The position numbers were made by a program, and so were the translations under genes. Source: Gemella haemolysans (lineage in GTDB: Bacteria > Bacillota > Bacilli > Staphylococcales > Gemellaceae). Taken from it: a stretch of 64,000 nucleotides of DNA. Under the pieces are notes generated by a model. The model was not told the origin of the DNA. It saw nothing but the letters and a program-made list of their open reading frames with translations, and searched no databases. Below, piece by piece: positions 16,420-26,862 of this stretch. The stretch covers positions 1,224,541 to 1,288,540 of the forward strand of contig NZ_CP050965.1 in NCBI RefSeq assembly GCF_012273215.1, given 5' to 3'. How positions within the stretch are numbered: position 1 is the first letter of the stretch; the number at the start of each line of letters is the position of its first letter.

Positions 16420-19400
16420 TTATAATTCTATATCTTTATAATCGAATGTGGTATAAGTATATCTACTTTCATTTGCTTTATTATTATGCAATAATTCTAG
16501 ATTCCATATAATATTGGCTAAAACCTTCCTTAAAGAAAATACCCCCCCACTTTTTGAACCTATATAAATATCTGCACTCGTTGTATTAACAGGTGAAATT
16601 CTCGATTTCAATACGTCTATATAAAATCCATTGCTTTCTCCTACTCCTCCGCTCATAACTATCTTATCGGCTAGGAAACTTACTTTATCTGTTTTTGGGA
16701 AAATCCTCATCCCAACAAACGTTCCAGCATTTGGATCAAATGTGTTATTTCTGTTTCCACCTAACACAACGCTTGATTCTGTGTAAGTAATATCATTTAC
16801 AAAGTTTAAAAATGTTGTTTGCCCATTGTAACGTCTAAATAGAACATTTCCACTCTCTTTAAACTCAATAGATGCGTTAGATTTTAATATCATAGAGTTA
16901 TTATTTAAATCCCATTTCATATTTCCATTAGTTGATTGGATATAATCCCCACTTCCTCTAGTGAAATCAAAATTCACAGTTTGTAGATTTTTAATGAATG
17001 CATCTTGTGCCCAAAGCTTATTAATGAAAGCTTTATGTGCCACAAACTCATCTATCATTGCATCATCTACAAGTAAATGACCAACTTTTACTGCCTTAGC
17101 AGCAATAATTTCTGAAGTTATACTTCTTGCTTTGTGGTGTCCAGTTTCAAGCGTGTTAGCTTTAACGTGTCTTCCTTCGATTGAACCATCTACGATAAGT
17201 TCCGCACTTTTCTTTTTACCTACAAATAATTTTTTCAAATGAAACCTATAAAAATCGCTAAATTTATTTTGAAAAATTAAAGGTTCTATATATTCAATTT
17301 CTTTTATCGATTCCACTTTCACTTTTACAGAAGTGCTTGTTTCTAAAGTTTCTAAATTAGGTGATGGAAATTCCGAATTAAACCAACTATCAGTTCCATC
17401 TTTATATTTTACATGTATTGATGCATAAAGCGTAGGTGGATCAAAATCAATTATAGAAACTTTAAATTGATATTCTCCTTCTAAATCAACATTTCTCCCA
17501 TAAATTTTATTTAAGAAACCATTTCTAACGTTTAAAATAAAAATATCTCTATGTTCAGGCAATACTAAATTCTCATTAGTTGGTGTGATTACTAATCTAT
17601 CAGTTATTGCTTTAATACTATCAGGACTTACTGACAACATACTAGCAAGGTTTCTTCCGTCAAAAACTTGATTTGAACCAAAGTTAATTCCATCAGCACC
17701 TACTCGCAGTTGTGAGTGTCTTACAGTATCATTTAAGCCACTACTAACAGTATTTAATGTTTCTGTAGCAGTTTGTTTCCACGTGCTTAACTCATTGACA
17801 CTTTGTTCTACATCTTCTGGGGCTGGTGTCCAGTCGGTAGCTATATTTCCTTTTTCTAATTTGATATTATCAATATAAAAATTGATAAGTTTATTATTTT
17901 GAGTGTGTATCATCAATCGACATCGATTCATATCAGAGCCAATTGTAAATGTTTTTGTAATTCGTTTATATTTTCTAACTTCAAAATTTTGAGTTGCTAA
18001 GTCTAGCGTTTGCCATTCTTGGTTAACTATATTATTGTCAACGATATAATGTAAACCTATAAATAAAATAGCATTGTTATTTAATGCATCTTTTCCTAAA
18101 TCCATTGATAAGGTTAATTTCTCACCTTGTTTTGCTGTTAAGTTAAACATAGTTCCTAAACCTTTATAATCTCCGTTAGGTGTACCCCAAATATGCAATC
18201 CTCTTCCAAAATTAGTTATTGCGTGTCCTTTTTGCCAATTTAAACCACTATTATTTAATCTAGCCATTTCCCAGCTTTCTAAATCTTTAGCAAAGTTAGA
18301 ATTAAGTATATAATTTCTTCCACCTACACTAGTTGGGATACTTTCCCTTACATTACTAATCTCACGACTGAAACTATTAGCTGTTTCTTGCACTTTATTT
18401 TCAACAACAGACGTAGTTATATATCTTTTGTTGTTTACCCAACGTTCAATACTACGTCTTTCTGTAGCTAGTTGATTAGCTGTGTTATTTTGAACCCAAA
18501 TTTGTAAATTAGCTGTTCTTACTCCGTCTTGATTCTTGTAGTTTTCTAACGCTGTTAATTGGTTGGTTATCTCTCTGGCACTCTCTGTAAACTTGCTACT
18601 AAATTCTGTGTTCTTAACAAAACCTTTATTATCAATTATTCTATTAATTTCAGTTCTTTCACGGCTTAATTGACTAGCAGTATCGTTTTGAATCCATTGT
18701 TTCAAGTTTTCAGTTCTACTTTCATCTTGATTTTTGTATTCTTCTAAAGAACTAATCTTGCTTGTTAGTCCATCTACACCTTTAGTAAATTCAGCTTTAA
18801 CTGCATTTAAACTATCTTCATTTTTCTTTTTAACGTCAGTAAATTCTCTAGTAATGCTAGTTTCAAGTTCTGTAACCTTACTAGTAGCACCGTTAACTAG
18901 TCCTCTAAGTTCTCTAACTGTTTCATTGTTAGAAATATCTTGAATGTTGTTTACTCTATCAGATAAGGCTTGAATTTGTTTAGTAGCTTCAACTCTGTTC
19001 TTGCTTATTTCTAAGTTTGTAGCTTGAAATTGTCTATTGTAGTTTTCAACGGTTGTTGATACTTGGTCTCTAATAGGTGCTAGTTTCTCATCAAAGGTTT
19101 CACCCATTTTTCGGATTTTTTCTTCGCTACTTAATAAGGTTTTTTCATAAGCATCTTTAACCTTATCTTCAATAACTTTAGATTTTTCTTTAAAGAATCT
19201 GTCGTATGCTGCTTCTTGTTCGGCAACTAGGGCATTTATTCTAGCAATTACTGAATCATTTTGTGCTTGTAGTGATTCTAATTTAGCTGAAGTACTATCT
19301 GTGAAACTACTTCTACTATCCCCTACTTCTATTTCGTGATTTTCTTCAAGGATAACATCCCAAATTACCTTAACGACTTTCGCATTTTCATTTAATATCC

Positions 19401-20370
19401 CTAGCTCGTTGTAATAAACCTTTAATCTGTCGCATAAATCTATCTGTTCAAGTGCTGGGTTATCAAATATTCCCTCAACTTTTGATAAGTCTTGGTAGTT
19501 GATCTTTAAGTTAGTTTTCGGTACACCTACATTATTACTTTTAATGTAACTTTTAGCTTTACTTCTTAACTGCTCCACCGTTTTTAAGTTTTCATCACTT
19601 GAAAAATCAATTTTTAAAATTCTTCTATGTGTGAATTTATTTAAGTGTGTGCTATCAAGTAGTATTTCTGGCAATGTTATTAATTGCTCCCTGTTATTAT
19701 CATCAGTATATTTTTTAAAAGGAAAGACCGAAGTGTAAGTTTCAAGTATGGATTGTTCTTGTTCTAAGTCTAACAAGTTTTTACCATAAGCAATTATGGT
19801 TGGGTTATCAATTCCCATACTTTTATGAAGCGTGATATTTAAGTTATTAAACTCATACTCACCGCCCCAAACATCAAGAATTGAACCTGCTTTACCTCCT
19901 AAAGCGTCACGGGCGTTCTCAATATTTTCAACTTTCCATGTTGTTGAATTTAACGTGCTAATATCAGATTGCACGAAGAACTCCTCACGACTATCTAACA
20001 AGTTATCTCGCCAGACTGTTAAAGCACCTACTGCACTAGCACTCGTTAATGTTATATCTGGTCTGATAGCATTCATTGTAGTTTTAACTTGTGATACGTG
20101 TTGGCAGTATATTTTAAAATCATTTTGTGTTTTAGTAATCTTTGAAACTATAAAACGTTGATTTTTAGTTCTGTAACCTGCGTCTGCTTTGACTATCATC
20201 CCTTCTTTGATTTTATCAACGTCTTTACCATTGACTGGATAATCAAATTCAAGAATATATATCCCGTTTCTTTCTCTTGAAACGTAGCATTTAGAAGCGT
20301 CAGATAAAACTGACACTCCCAAATGTTCAAAGTTAGTTTCATTTGCTTTATATAGTATAGGATAAGCCAT
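16420..20370 (-). CDS. Tail-tip / tail endopeptidase-like adhesion protein
   Basis: 1316 residues from the ATG at 20370 (RBS GGGAGG; its ATG overlaps the Dit stop as TAATG). Residues 1 to about 370 match the Prophage_tail (Tal) family that closes the tail tube. Then a long coiled-coil region containing two similar ~63-residue repeats (ENYKNQDGVRT; NTANQLATERR). Around 690-870 is a jelly-roll-like carbohydrate-binding module (starting NYILNSNFAKDLESWEM and ending TDWTPAPEDV). The C-terminal third (EGRHVKANTLETGHHKARS, then AHKAFINKLWAQDAFIKNL) resembles tail-spike and host-binding regions. It probably decides which host cells are bound. Confidence 0.88.
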   Translation of the reverse strand: MAYPILYKANETNFEHLGVSVLSDASKCYVSRERNGIYILEFDYPVNGKDVDKIKEGMIVKADAGYRTKNQRFIVSKITKTQNDFKIYCQHVSQVKTTMNAIRPDITLTSASAVGALTVWRDNLLDSREEFFVQSDISTLNSTTWKVENIENARDALGGKAGSILDVWGGEYEFNNLNITLHKSMGIDNPTIIAYGKNLLDLEQEQSILETYTSVFPFKKYTDDNNREQLITLPEILLDSTHLNKFTHRRILKIDFSSDENLKTVEQLRSKAKSYIKSNNVGVPKTNLKINYQDLSKVEGIFDNPALEQIDLCDRLKVYYNELGILNENAKVVKVIWDVILEENHEIEVGDSRSSFTDSTSAKLESLQAQNDSVIARINALVAEQEAAYDRFFKEKSKVIEDKVKDAYEKTLLSSEEKIRKMGETFDEKLAPIRDQVSTTVENYNRQFQATNLEISKNRVEATKQIQALSDRVNNIQDISNNETVRELRGLVNGATSKVTELETSITREFTDVKKKNEDSLNAVKAEFTKGVDGLTSKISSLEEYKNQDESRTENLKQWIQNDTASQLSRERTEINRIIDNKGFVKNTEFSSKFTESAREITNQLTALENYKNQDGVRTANLQIWVQNNTANQLATERRSIERWVNNKRYITTSVVENKVQETANSFSREISNVRESIPTSVGGRNYILNSNFAKDLESWEMARLNNSGLNWQKGHAITNFGRGLHIWGTPNGDYKGLGTMFNLTAKQGEKLTLSMDLGKDALNNNAILFIGLHYIVDNNIVNQEWQTLDLATQNFEVRKYKRITKTFTIGSDMNRCRLMIHTQNNKLINFYIDNIKLEKGNIATDWTPAPEDVEQSVNELSTWKQTATETLNTVSSGLNDTVRHSQLRVGADGINFGSNQVFDGRNLASMLSVSPDSIKAITDRLVITPTNENLVLPEHRDIFILNVRNGFLNKIYGRNVDLEGEYQFKVSIIDFDPPTLYASIHVKYKDGTDSWFNSEFPSPNLETLETSTSVKVKVESIKEIEYIEPLIFQNKFSDFYRFHLKKLFVGKKKSAELIVDGSIEGRHVKANTLETGHHKARSITSEIIAAKAVKVGHLLVDDAMIDEFVAHKAFINKLWAQDAFIKNLQTVNFDFTRGSGDYIQSTNGNMKWDLNNNSMILKSNASIEFKESGNVLFRRYNGQTTFLNFVNDITYTESSVVLGGNRNNTFDPNAGTFVGMRIFPKTDKVSFLADKIVMSGGVGESNGFYIDVLKSRISPVNTTSADIYIGSKSGGVFSLRKVLANIIWNLELLHNNKANESRYTYTTFDYKDIEL

Positions 20371-21095
20371 TAAACTAGTGCCTCCCATCTTGGGGTTATT
20401 TCAACAACAAATGAGTTGTTGTCCCATGAAATCCTGTTATCACCTATTTCAAGGTGTGGAAATGGATATGTGAACACTTTATCGTACTGCGGTTCTTTGT
20501 TGTCCCAATGAGCGGACTGTGTTTCACAGTCAATTATAATGTGTCCACTAACCCCTTTTAACCTAAATATTTGAGAATTAATATTTAAGTTAATATCTCC
20601 AGTTCCTCTTAATTTAATTAGTGGATTAGCTTCTCTTCGTTCTGGGTTTCTTAGAATTTGACCATTAGAAACTGTTATCTTACTAAGTCCTGTTTTCAAG
20701 TATTTAATAGGGTGTAATTTAAAATTTAAGATACATTTTTTCTTACTAGTTAATGTTCCTTCAATTTTAAATGTTTCATAAAAGTATGCTTTATAAAGAT
20801 ACTCACTATCCCAACTGCAACCAAAATCATACCATCCAGGCTTTAAATTTATAATACGATCGTTTAATTTATTAATTATGCTTTGAACATCTACTTTCTC
20901 ATCGTAGATTTTAAATGGAAATGCTCTTTCAATTACAGTCAGTCGTTTATTATCTTTAATCTTAGCACCGTTCACACCGTCTATTTCTACTAATTCCATA
21001 GAGTGAGAAGAAGATTCAAACTCTATTTCATCTACTAATCTTAATCCCAACTCCTTAGTATTCAGTTGATTGTAAGTGATATATTTAGTTATCAT
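20370..21095 (-). CDS. Distal tail protein (Dit)
   Basis: 241 residues; siphovirus tail component that forms the hub between the tail tube and the tip protein. N-terminal MITKYITYNQLNTKELGLRL, a central galectin-like region, and the end ISWDNNSFVVEITPRWEAL match the family pattern. It lies between the tape measure gene (4-bp overlap at its start) and the tail-tip gene (overlapping stop/start), the standard order. Confidence 0.87.
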   Translation of the reverse strand: MITKYITYNQLNTKELGLRLVDEIEFESSSHSMELVEIDGVNGAKIKDNKRLTVIERAFPFKIYDEKVDVQSIINKLNDRIINLKPGWYDFGCSWDSEYLYKAYFYETFKIEGTLTSKKKCILNFKLHPIKYLKTGLSKITVSNGQILRNPERREANPLIKLRGTGDINLNINSQIFRLKGVSGHIIIDCETQSAHWDNKEPQYDKVFTYPFPHLEIGDNRISWDNNSFVVEITPRWEALV

Positions 21096-24000
21096 AATCT
21101 GTCTTTCTCCTCCTTAATTAAGAATTTTATTTGCTCGTAAAGTTTACGAACATCTTCTTCAGAATTTGTACTTAAATTCTCTATGTGAAGCAATGCTCCA
21201 AAGTTGCTTGTTTTGTTGTTAGTAACGTTGTTACTACTTCCTCCAGCTGTTGCAAATGATGGAACACCTTTAAAACTTAACATGTTTTCAGGCACAAAGT
21301 TAGGTTTGAACTTATCAATTGCACGTTGATAAACGTCGAAAGCTTTATCTAACGCTGGCATATTTTTAACCATACCAGTAGCAACCCCACTTGTTAAGTG
21401 GCGACCTGTTCTTTTTTGTGTAAGCCTTGATGGTGAGTGAATTTGAGCCTTAGCTCTCAACGCCCTATCAACCTCGTCGACTATTGCATTTGCTGCAGCA
21501 GTCACCGCACCTAAGGCTGAATACATACCTTCAGCAACACCGTTACTTACTTGTGCTCCCACGTTATAAGCAACTGGCACAATACTTTGACCCACGCTTT
21601 GAACAATATTCTTGATACTTTCCATCGCTGAACGGACGTTGCCTTCGTTACTTCTTAACCCCTCAGCGATATTTTTTCCTGCTTCTTCACCTGCTCTACG
21701 TCCTTCTTGTGCCATTTGAGAGGCTGTTTGTTGAAGTGTAGATACAAATTGTTGACATGTACTTTGAATAGACCCTAAGGCACTATTCATAGCTGAAGAA
21801 ATGGCTCCAGCTAAACTGTTCATTGCTCCACTTATGCTTGCGACCATACCAGATACTGTTGCTCCAACTGATGAAATCGAAGTACCCATCTGATTAATCT
21901 GACCTGCTACGCTAGTTGATGTACTTCCCACTTGAGATAATGCGCTGGTTAAACCACTAACTACACCAGTTAATGCACCGATTGAAGCTGAAGTTGTTCC
22001 AAAACTTACTGCTAAGCTTGAAAGCACAATACCAAATGCACCAATTGATACAGTTACAGAACTTACCGCTGTTCCAATGCTTGTAATCTGACTATTGAAA
22101 GCACTAATTGAACCACTAGCAGTCATAAGTCCAGCTAATGAAGTAGTAATGTTAGTACTAAATAATTGAACGGCTGTTGAAGTTGTAATTAAGATAGGTG
22201 GTAAAGCATTTAATGAAGTAGTTAAGCTTGTGATTAATGTTGGTAAGGCAGTAAATGCTCCTTGAACGGCAGTTGCCGCTTGTCCTAACATTGATAAACC
22301 ACTAGCCATTGTTTGCATACCAGCTCCAGCCGTTGTCATTTCTCCAGCGTGAGCTGTTATTGCACCTACTCCAGTTGCCGTTGCTGTTAATGTAGCAACT
22401 AAATCACCTAAACTTAAATCAACAAGTGTCTTCACTCCCTCGGCAAATAACCTAAACCCGTTACCTGCTTTTTCAGCTGATTCACCAATACTTTTAATAA
22501 CGTTCGCTACTCCATCAAGTACATTCTTAATTGCGCCACCGATTGAATCGATTACTTCTTTAACTCCGTCACACACATTTTTTACTGCATTACCGAATTT
22601 TTCAAAGGCTGTTCCAACACCCTCTAATACTGATTTTATTGAATTACCTACAGATTCAATCACGGAACCTACACCCTCAAGAGCTGACTTAATAGCATTA
22701 CCAACGGAATCAATAATGCTTGCTACTCCTTGTAAGGCTGATTGAATAGCAGTACCAACTGAAGTAATTACAGTTCCAACTCCCTCAAGAGCCAATCTTA
22801 CTCCATTTCCAAAACCAGTAAAGGCTGAACCTAACCCCTCAAGCACTGACTTAATGGCAGTACCTACAGATTGAATTACAGATCCAATTCCCTCAAATAC
22901 TAATCTTATTCCATTACCTACACTCTCAATTGCTGTCCCAACTGATTGAATAACGCTACCTAATGAAACTAAAACGGCTGATAATCCAGTACCTAATGCA
23001 ATAATCACTTGTGACACGGCACTTCCTAAGGCTTGAAAGACCTTAGCAACTCCATCACCTTGAGTTCCTAAAAGTGCAAGACCAGCACACACCAAAAGAA
23101 TGGCACCACCCAATGCAAGCCACGTTGGTGGTGGCACTAGAGCAATGGCACTTGCCAGACCTCTAAAAGCGATGGATAATCCAGTTCCTATACCTTGTGC
23201 AGCAGTTGAAATTCCAGTACCTAAAGCAGTAAGAACGGACGGAACTCCGCTCAATGCTGTTTTGATACCCTCACCAATTCCCTTAGCTGCAGTACTTATT
23301 CCTTTTCCTGCTGATTCTAGTACTTTTCCTAAACTCTCTATTATTTGAGATACAGTACTTTTAGTTTCTTTAGTTTTTTTCGTTACTTCATCTAGTGACT
23401 CAGTAGCGTTTTTCTTGAATAACTTAAACGGGTTCAACCCCTTAATTAAATCAAGTCCTTTAGTTGCCAACTTGATGGCTTTAAGAGAACCAACGATACC
23501 TAACAATGAGTAAGCAATGGCACTAATCACACTAGGTGGAAGTGAAGCTATTAATTTAGCAAAACCACTAACCACTTTCGCTACTACGTTAACGATTAAA
23601 CCTAAAGCATGTGCAAATGTGCTAATTGCTCCACTATTTGACAAAGCTGTAACAAGGTTAGTTACTGCCTTTTGAATGTTTTTAAAAGCATTTAAAACGG
23701 CGCTTATTGCTCCGCTATCATTCAACCCTTTCCACAGTTCCTTAGCAACTGTTACAACATTTTTAATTGAAGTAGCTATTCCATTAACTACTCCATCAAT
23801 ATCAATGCTTTCTAAGAAACTACCTAATTTTTCAGCAAAGTTCCCAAAGTCTACTTTGTCTAGTGCGTCTGCAATACCTGAAATAGCTTTAATTCCGAAC
23901 TTATTCACTTTCTCAAACGCTGGTTGAAGTTTGTTAGCTAAACTTTCTTTCGCTCCATCGATTGCTTGGTCTATAGTTTTAAACTCGGTCGCCATTTTAC

Positions 24001-24682
24001 TGAAATCAGCATTGTTACCAACTTTCTTAATAGCGTTGAAAAAATCTTCAGTTTTGATTTTACCGTCTTGAACACCTTTAACAAGTTCTTCTAAAGACAT
24101 CCCCATTTCCTTGGCAATTGCCGCCATACCTGCTGGGGTTTGTTCAAGCATAAGTTTAAAATCTTGCCACGCTACTTTTGGCTTCGCCGCCATCTGTGTA
24201 GCTTGTTGTGATAGTGTCTTCATGGCTTGTTTTGGATTTTCTGCCGCTGCTGCTAACCCACCAAAACCAGTTACAAGTTTATCAGTTTCTTTTATCCCTA
24301 CTGCTGCTAACTGCGAATAGGTTTGTGCCATATCTGAAGCACTGTAAATAGTCTTGGTGGCATAATCTTGCATAACGCCCTTAGCTTGTGCGATTTCTTC
24401 CTTAGACTTACCAATCATTGACATGTTGCCTTCAAAAGTTTTCCAGGCTTTCGCTGAACTGTTTAATTCAGTTACCATTCCTCGTATTCCGTTAGAAATA
24501 CCACTAATACCTGCCGTTATCCCAGCACTTACTAAATTAGCACCTAACACACTTTTAAATACTGAACCTGCCTTAGTTCCAGCACTTTCAAGTCCGTTTA
24601 AGGCACTTTTTAACCGTCCGATACCAGAGGTGGCACCCTTTTCGTTCAAGTCAACATCTATTTTAACTTTTCCTTCTGCCAT
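21092..24682 (-). CDS. Tape measure protein
   Basis: 1196 residues; sets tail length and is ejected with DNA. The N-terminal ~250 residues carry the TP901-type core (TIYSASDMAQTYSQLAAVG; KVAWQDFKLMLEQTPAGMAA). Two or three long hydrophobic segments lie around 370-540. From about 540 to 740 there is a regular repeat of about 22 residues, variants of GVGSVIESVGNSIKSVLE, which suits a long helical rod. The C-terminus ends with ARALRAKAQIHSPSR-type sequence common in tape measures. RBS GGAGG before the ATG. Confidence 0.95.
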   Translation of the reverse strand: MAEGKVKIDVDLNEKGATSGIGRLKSALNGLESAGTKAGSVFKSVLGANLVSAGITAGISGISNGIRGMVTELNSSAKAWKTFEGNMSMIGKSKEEIAQAKGVMQDYATKTIYSASDMAQTYSQLAAVGIKETDKLVTGFGGLAAAAENPKQAMKTLSQQATQMAAKPKVAWQDFKLMLEQTPAGMAAIAKEMGMSLEELVKGVQDGKIKTEDFFNAIKKVGNNADFSKMATEFKTIDQAIDGAKESLANKLQPAFEKVNKFGIKAISGIADALDKVDFGNFAEKLGSFLESIDIDGVVNGIATSIKNVVTVAKELWKGLNDSGAISAVLNAFKNIQKAVTNLVTALSNSGAISTFAHALGLIVNVVAKVVSGFAKLIASLPPSVISAIAYSLLGIVGSLKAIKLATKGLDLIKGLNPFKLFKKNATESLDEVTKKTKETKSTVSQIIESLGKVLESAGKGISTAAKGIGEGIKTALSGVPSVLTALGTGISTAAQGIGTGLSIAFRGLASAIALVPPPTWLALGGAILLVCAGLALLGTQGDGVAKVFQALGSAVSQVIIALGTGLSAVLVSLGSVIQSVGTAIESVGNGIRLVFEGIGSVIQSVGTAIKSVLEGLGSAFTGFGNGVRLALEGVGTVITSVGTAIQSALQGVASIIDSVGNAIKSALEGVGSVIESVGNSIKSVLEGVGTAFEKFGNAVKNVCDGVKEVIDSIGGAIKNVLDGVANVIKSIGESAEKAGNGFRLFAEGVKTLVDLSLGDLVATLTATATGVGAITAHAGEMTTAGAGMQTMASGLSMLGQAATAVQGAFTALPTLITSLTTSLNALPPILITTSTAVQLFSTNITTSLAGLMTASGSISAFNSQITSIGTAVSSVTVSIGAFGIVLSSLAVSFGTTSASIGALTGVVSGLTSALSQVGSTSTSVAGQINQMGTSISSVGATVSGMVASISGAMNSLAGAISSAMNSALGSIQSTCQQFVSTLQQTASQMAQEGRRAGEEAGKNIAEGLRSNEGNVRSAMESIKNIVQSVGQSIVPVAYNVGAQVSNGVAEGMYSALGAVTAAANAIVDEVDRALRAKAQIHSPSRLTQKRTGRHLTSGVATGMVKNMPALDKAFDVYQRAIDKFKPNFVPENMLSFKGVPSFATAGGSSNNVTNNKTSNFGALLHIENLSTNSEEDVRKLYEQIKFLIKEEKDRL

Positions 24683-24705
24683 ATATTAACCTCCTTTCTT
24701 TTAAA

Positions 24706-25278
24706 CTAATCATTGATAGGAAGTTCATATTGACGTTGTAGTTTTCGCATGTGCTCCTTATATTCAGAGCTATCATGTTTTGATGGTTTGTAAGACCTAA
24801 TCTTTACAACTTCCATAAATTTAGTATTTTCTGGAAGTCCATTTAATAAGGCATTAAACTTTCTCCAATGCAATTTACCTTGCATTTCTATTAAATCAAT
24901 ATTGTATGCTTGCAAAAAAGAAGCAAAGATATAGTCTGAATCATATTTCAAACTATATAATTGCTCCTGTTCTTCTTCTGTTTCCTTAACTGGCATAGGG
25001 TTTCCAGCTAAATCATATTCTACTGAATTAAATTCCTCATTCTTGATATGCTCTTTTATTACTTCGTCTAAAAATAAAACTACGTCCTCAATCGAGTATT
25101 TCTCAAATGATTTTCCCGTTAGCATTATCATTGCAAAATGTGCTTTCTGATAATCTTCAAGATCACTAGAATTTAACATATCAAACAACCTAATTACATT
25201 ATCAAAGCTAAGATTAAGCTTATAAACTTCACTACCAACAATTAATTCATCTTCTAATTTATAAGCTAAATTAAGCAT
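24706..25278 (-). CDS. Tail assembly chaperone-like protein (Gp15 family)
   Basis: 190 residues matching the Gp15 pattern (LEDELIVGSEVYKLNLSFDN; RLFDMLNSSDLEDYQKAHFA; KLHWRKFNALLNGLPENTKF). It lies just before the tape measure gene and overlaps the preceding small gene by 8 bp, the position held by the G/GT tail-assembly chaperones in other siphoviruses. No slippery sequence was seen at the overlap. Confidence 0.82.
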   Translation of the reverse strand: MLNLAYKLEDELIVGSEVYKLNLSFDNVIRLFDMLNSSDLEDYQKAHFAMIMLTGKSFEKYSIEDVVLFLDEVIKEHIKNEEFNSVEYDLAGNPMPVKETEEEQEQLYSLKYDSDYIFASFLQAYNIDLIEMQGKLHWRKFNALLNGLPENTKFMEVVKIRSYKPSKHDSSEYKEHMRKLQRQYELPIND

Positions 25279-25642
25279 GGTCGATATTTAGATACTTAAT
25301 AAGCTTATCTGGAGAATAACTGTTACCTAATTCTTGAGTTATTCCACGTAACGTTTGAAATACTGCTAGTAACGTTGGCATACAAGATTTGTTATATAAG
25401 TTATAAACTTTCTCAAAAGTTTCTTCATCGAATAAATCAATCCACAATTCTTTAGCTAAATCATAGATTAATTTAATATCTTCAGTTGTTCCTTTTAGTT
25501 CATCGATTATATCTTTAACCTTACCTGCTTTTTCTTCTACGTTTGCTAGTTTAATAACATTTTCATCACTAGTCACAAACTTTAATTCAAATTCTCCAAA
25601 ATCAACTGGAATTACATTTTCAAATTTCTTAATTACTACCAT
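25271..25642 (-). CDS. Tail assembly chaperone-like small protein
   Basis: 123 residues, acidic, starts MVVIKKFENVIPVDFGEFEL. Position between the major tail protein and the Gp15-like gene marks it as the first of the two tail-assembly chaperones. Fold and length (about 120) agree; no catalytic motif expected. Confidence 0.75.
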   Translation of the reverse strand: MVVIKKFENVIPVDFGEFELKFVTSDENVIKLANVEEKAGKVKDIIDELKGTTEDIKLIYDLAKELWIDLFDEETFEKVYNLYNKSCMPTLLAVFQTLRGITQELGNSYSPDKLIKYLNIDHA

Positions 25643-25659
25643 GCTTAAATCCTCCTAAA

Positions 25660-26115
25660 TTATGCTACCGCTGTTTGTTTTGGCAATGATACCCACTTAA
25701 TCGTACATTCAAAGTTTTCAAAGTCACTAGCGTCACCATCTCCAGCTTTAATCTTAGAAACAATTGCTACTGCTTCCCACGCTGTTTTTCCGTCTGAAGA
25801 TACCACCTTGAACCATACTTTCCTATCATCACCAACTTTATATCTAAGGTCAGCGATTAGTTTTTGTGCTTCATCTTCTACATCGAAGTTCCCCTCAAAT
25901 GAGAACCCAGCTTTTACTGATTTTACTGTTTCTTCTGGTGTACCGTCTCCGTCGTACCATGCTACATCGTCAGTATCTTCATCTGTTTCGTCATTTACTG
26001 TTTTAATATATTTTGCTAACAGTTTGTACTGTTCTTTTGTTGGTGCTGTTGTAGCGTTCGCCTTATCAAAAGGTGCTACAAAATGTTTTCTTAATGCGTT
26101 CTTTTGTCTAGCCAT
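25660..26115 (-). CDS. Major tail (tube) protein
   Basis: 151 residues. Beta-rich with features of tail tube proteins: VKAGFSFEGNFDVEDEAQKL, LRYKVGDDRKVWFKVVSSDG and DFENFECTIKWVS near the C-terminus. Lies between the tail terminator and chaperone genes. It would polymerise round the tape measure protein to form the tube. Confidence 0.85.
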   Translation of the reverse strand: MARQKNALRKHFVAPFDKANATTAPTKEQYKLLAKYIKTVNDETDEDTDDVAWYDGDGTPEETVKSVKAGFSFEGNFDVEDEAQKLIADLRYKVGDDRKVWFKVVSSDGKTAWEAVAIVSKIKAGDGDASDFENFECTIKWVSLPKQTAVA

Positions 26116-26521
26116 TTAATATATCTCCTTCAATTTCAATTTTTGCTACTATACGTAAAGTATAAATAAAATAATCTTGCTCATCACGTCCGTTAACTGC
26201 AGGCTTTCCAACCTCTAGTCCTAAGAAGCGATAAGTATTGTTTGCACTAGGTAATTGCAAATTAAATTCAGATAGTGCGGTGTGGATAGTCCACAATATA
26301 GAGTTAGCTTTTTGGTTGTCCATACACTTGATGGCAATTTCAAAAGGTAAACTAATTTCTTGTGTACCGTCCATAAATAACCGCTCTACCTTACCACCAG
26401 CAATTAAATTAACTACTAAATCATCTGATTCAATAAAATAATCTAATCTAGCTACTAATGGCAAATTTAAAGAATTAATATAATCACAAAGCACATCTTG
26501 AAAATCAATGTTATTAATCAT
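26108..26521 (-). CDS. Tail terminator-like protein (Minor_capsid_3 type)
   Basis: 137 residues; starts MINNIDFQDVLCDYINSLNL, with the middle FEIAIKCMDNQKANSILWTI and NTYRFLGLEVGKPAVNGRDE typical of this family. Overlaps both neighbours by a few bases. In this gene order the protein caps the tail tube at the head-tail joint. Confidence 0.8.
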   Translation of the reverse strand: MINNIDFQDVLCDYINSLNLPLVARLDYFIESDDLVVNLIAGGKVERLFMDGTQEISLPFEIAIKCMDNQKANSILWTIHTALSEFNLQLPSANNTYRFLGLEVGKPAVNGRDEQDYFIYTLRIVAKIEIEGDILNG

Positions 26522-26862
26522 CTTATTCCTAATCCTTTCTTAACTACTTCTTCCCAATTTCTCATGTTGCTGTTTGAAGCTTTTTCAGTCCACTTACTAC
26601 CAGTTCCAGGGGTTGTATATTTTCTGAATCTAACAATTCCGTTTGTACCGAAAAACTGTGCTCTAGCATATACTGTTCCCCAAACGGCGCTACCATCATC
26701 AGCGTGACCAGTTGCTCTTAAAGTTCCTTTACCATCACTTGGCACATAGTTTTCACTGTCAATCACTATTTGATTAGCAACCATTGTTCTAGTATTTTTA
26801 ATGTTCCCTGGACCGAACTTTCGCTCCATAGGCGATAAATCGTAAGATACTTTTAGTGACAT
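26518..26862 (-). CDS. Head-tail joining protein (Minor_capsid_2 type)
   Basis: 114 residues (GDS-like segment VIDSENYVPSDGKGTLRATG, then FRKYTTPGTGSKWTEKAS). The YVP..G.L..S/TG pattern is typical of neck proteins of the gp10/HK97-type family annotated as minor capsid 2. It lies between the head-closure and tail-terminator genes. Confidence 0.8.
   Translation of the reverse strand: MSLKVSYDLSPMERKFGPGNIKNTRTMVANQIVIDSENYVPSDGKGTLRATGHADDGSAVWGTVYARAQFFGTNGIVRFRKYTTPGTGSKWTEKASNSNMRNWEEVVKKGLGIR

Noticed and set aside
18734..18943. Plus-strand open frame inside the tail-tip gene
   Set aside because: It is complementary to a long, well-supported coding gene, has serine/leucine-rich shadow composition and no RBS. 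The same holds for the other antisense frames inside the tape measure, capsid and terminase genes.
16420..20370. Diversity-generating retroelement target at the tail-tip C-terminus
   Set aside because: No reverse transcriptase gene and no template-repeat copy of the gene end were seen.
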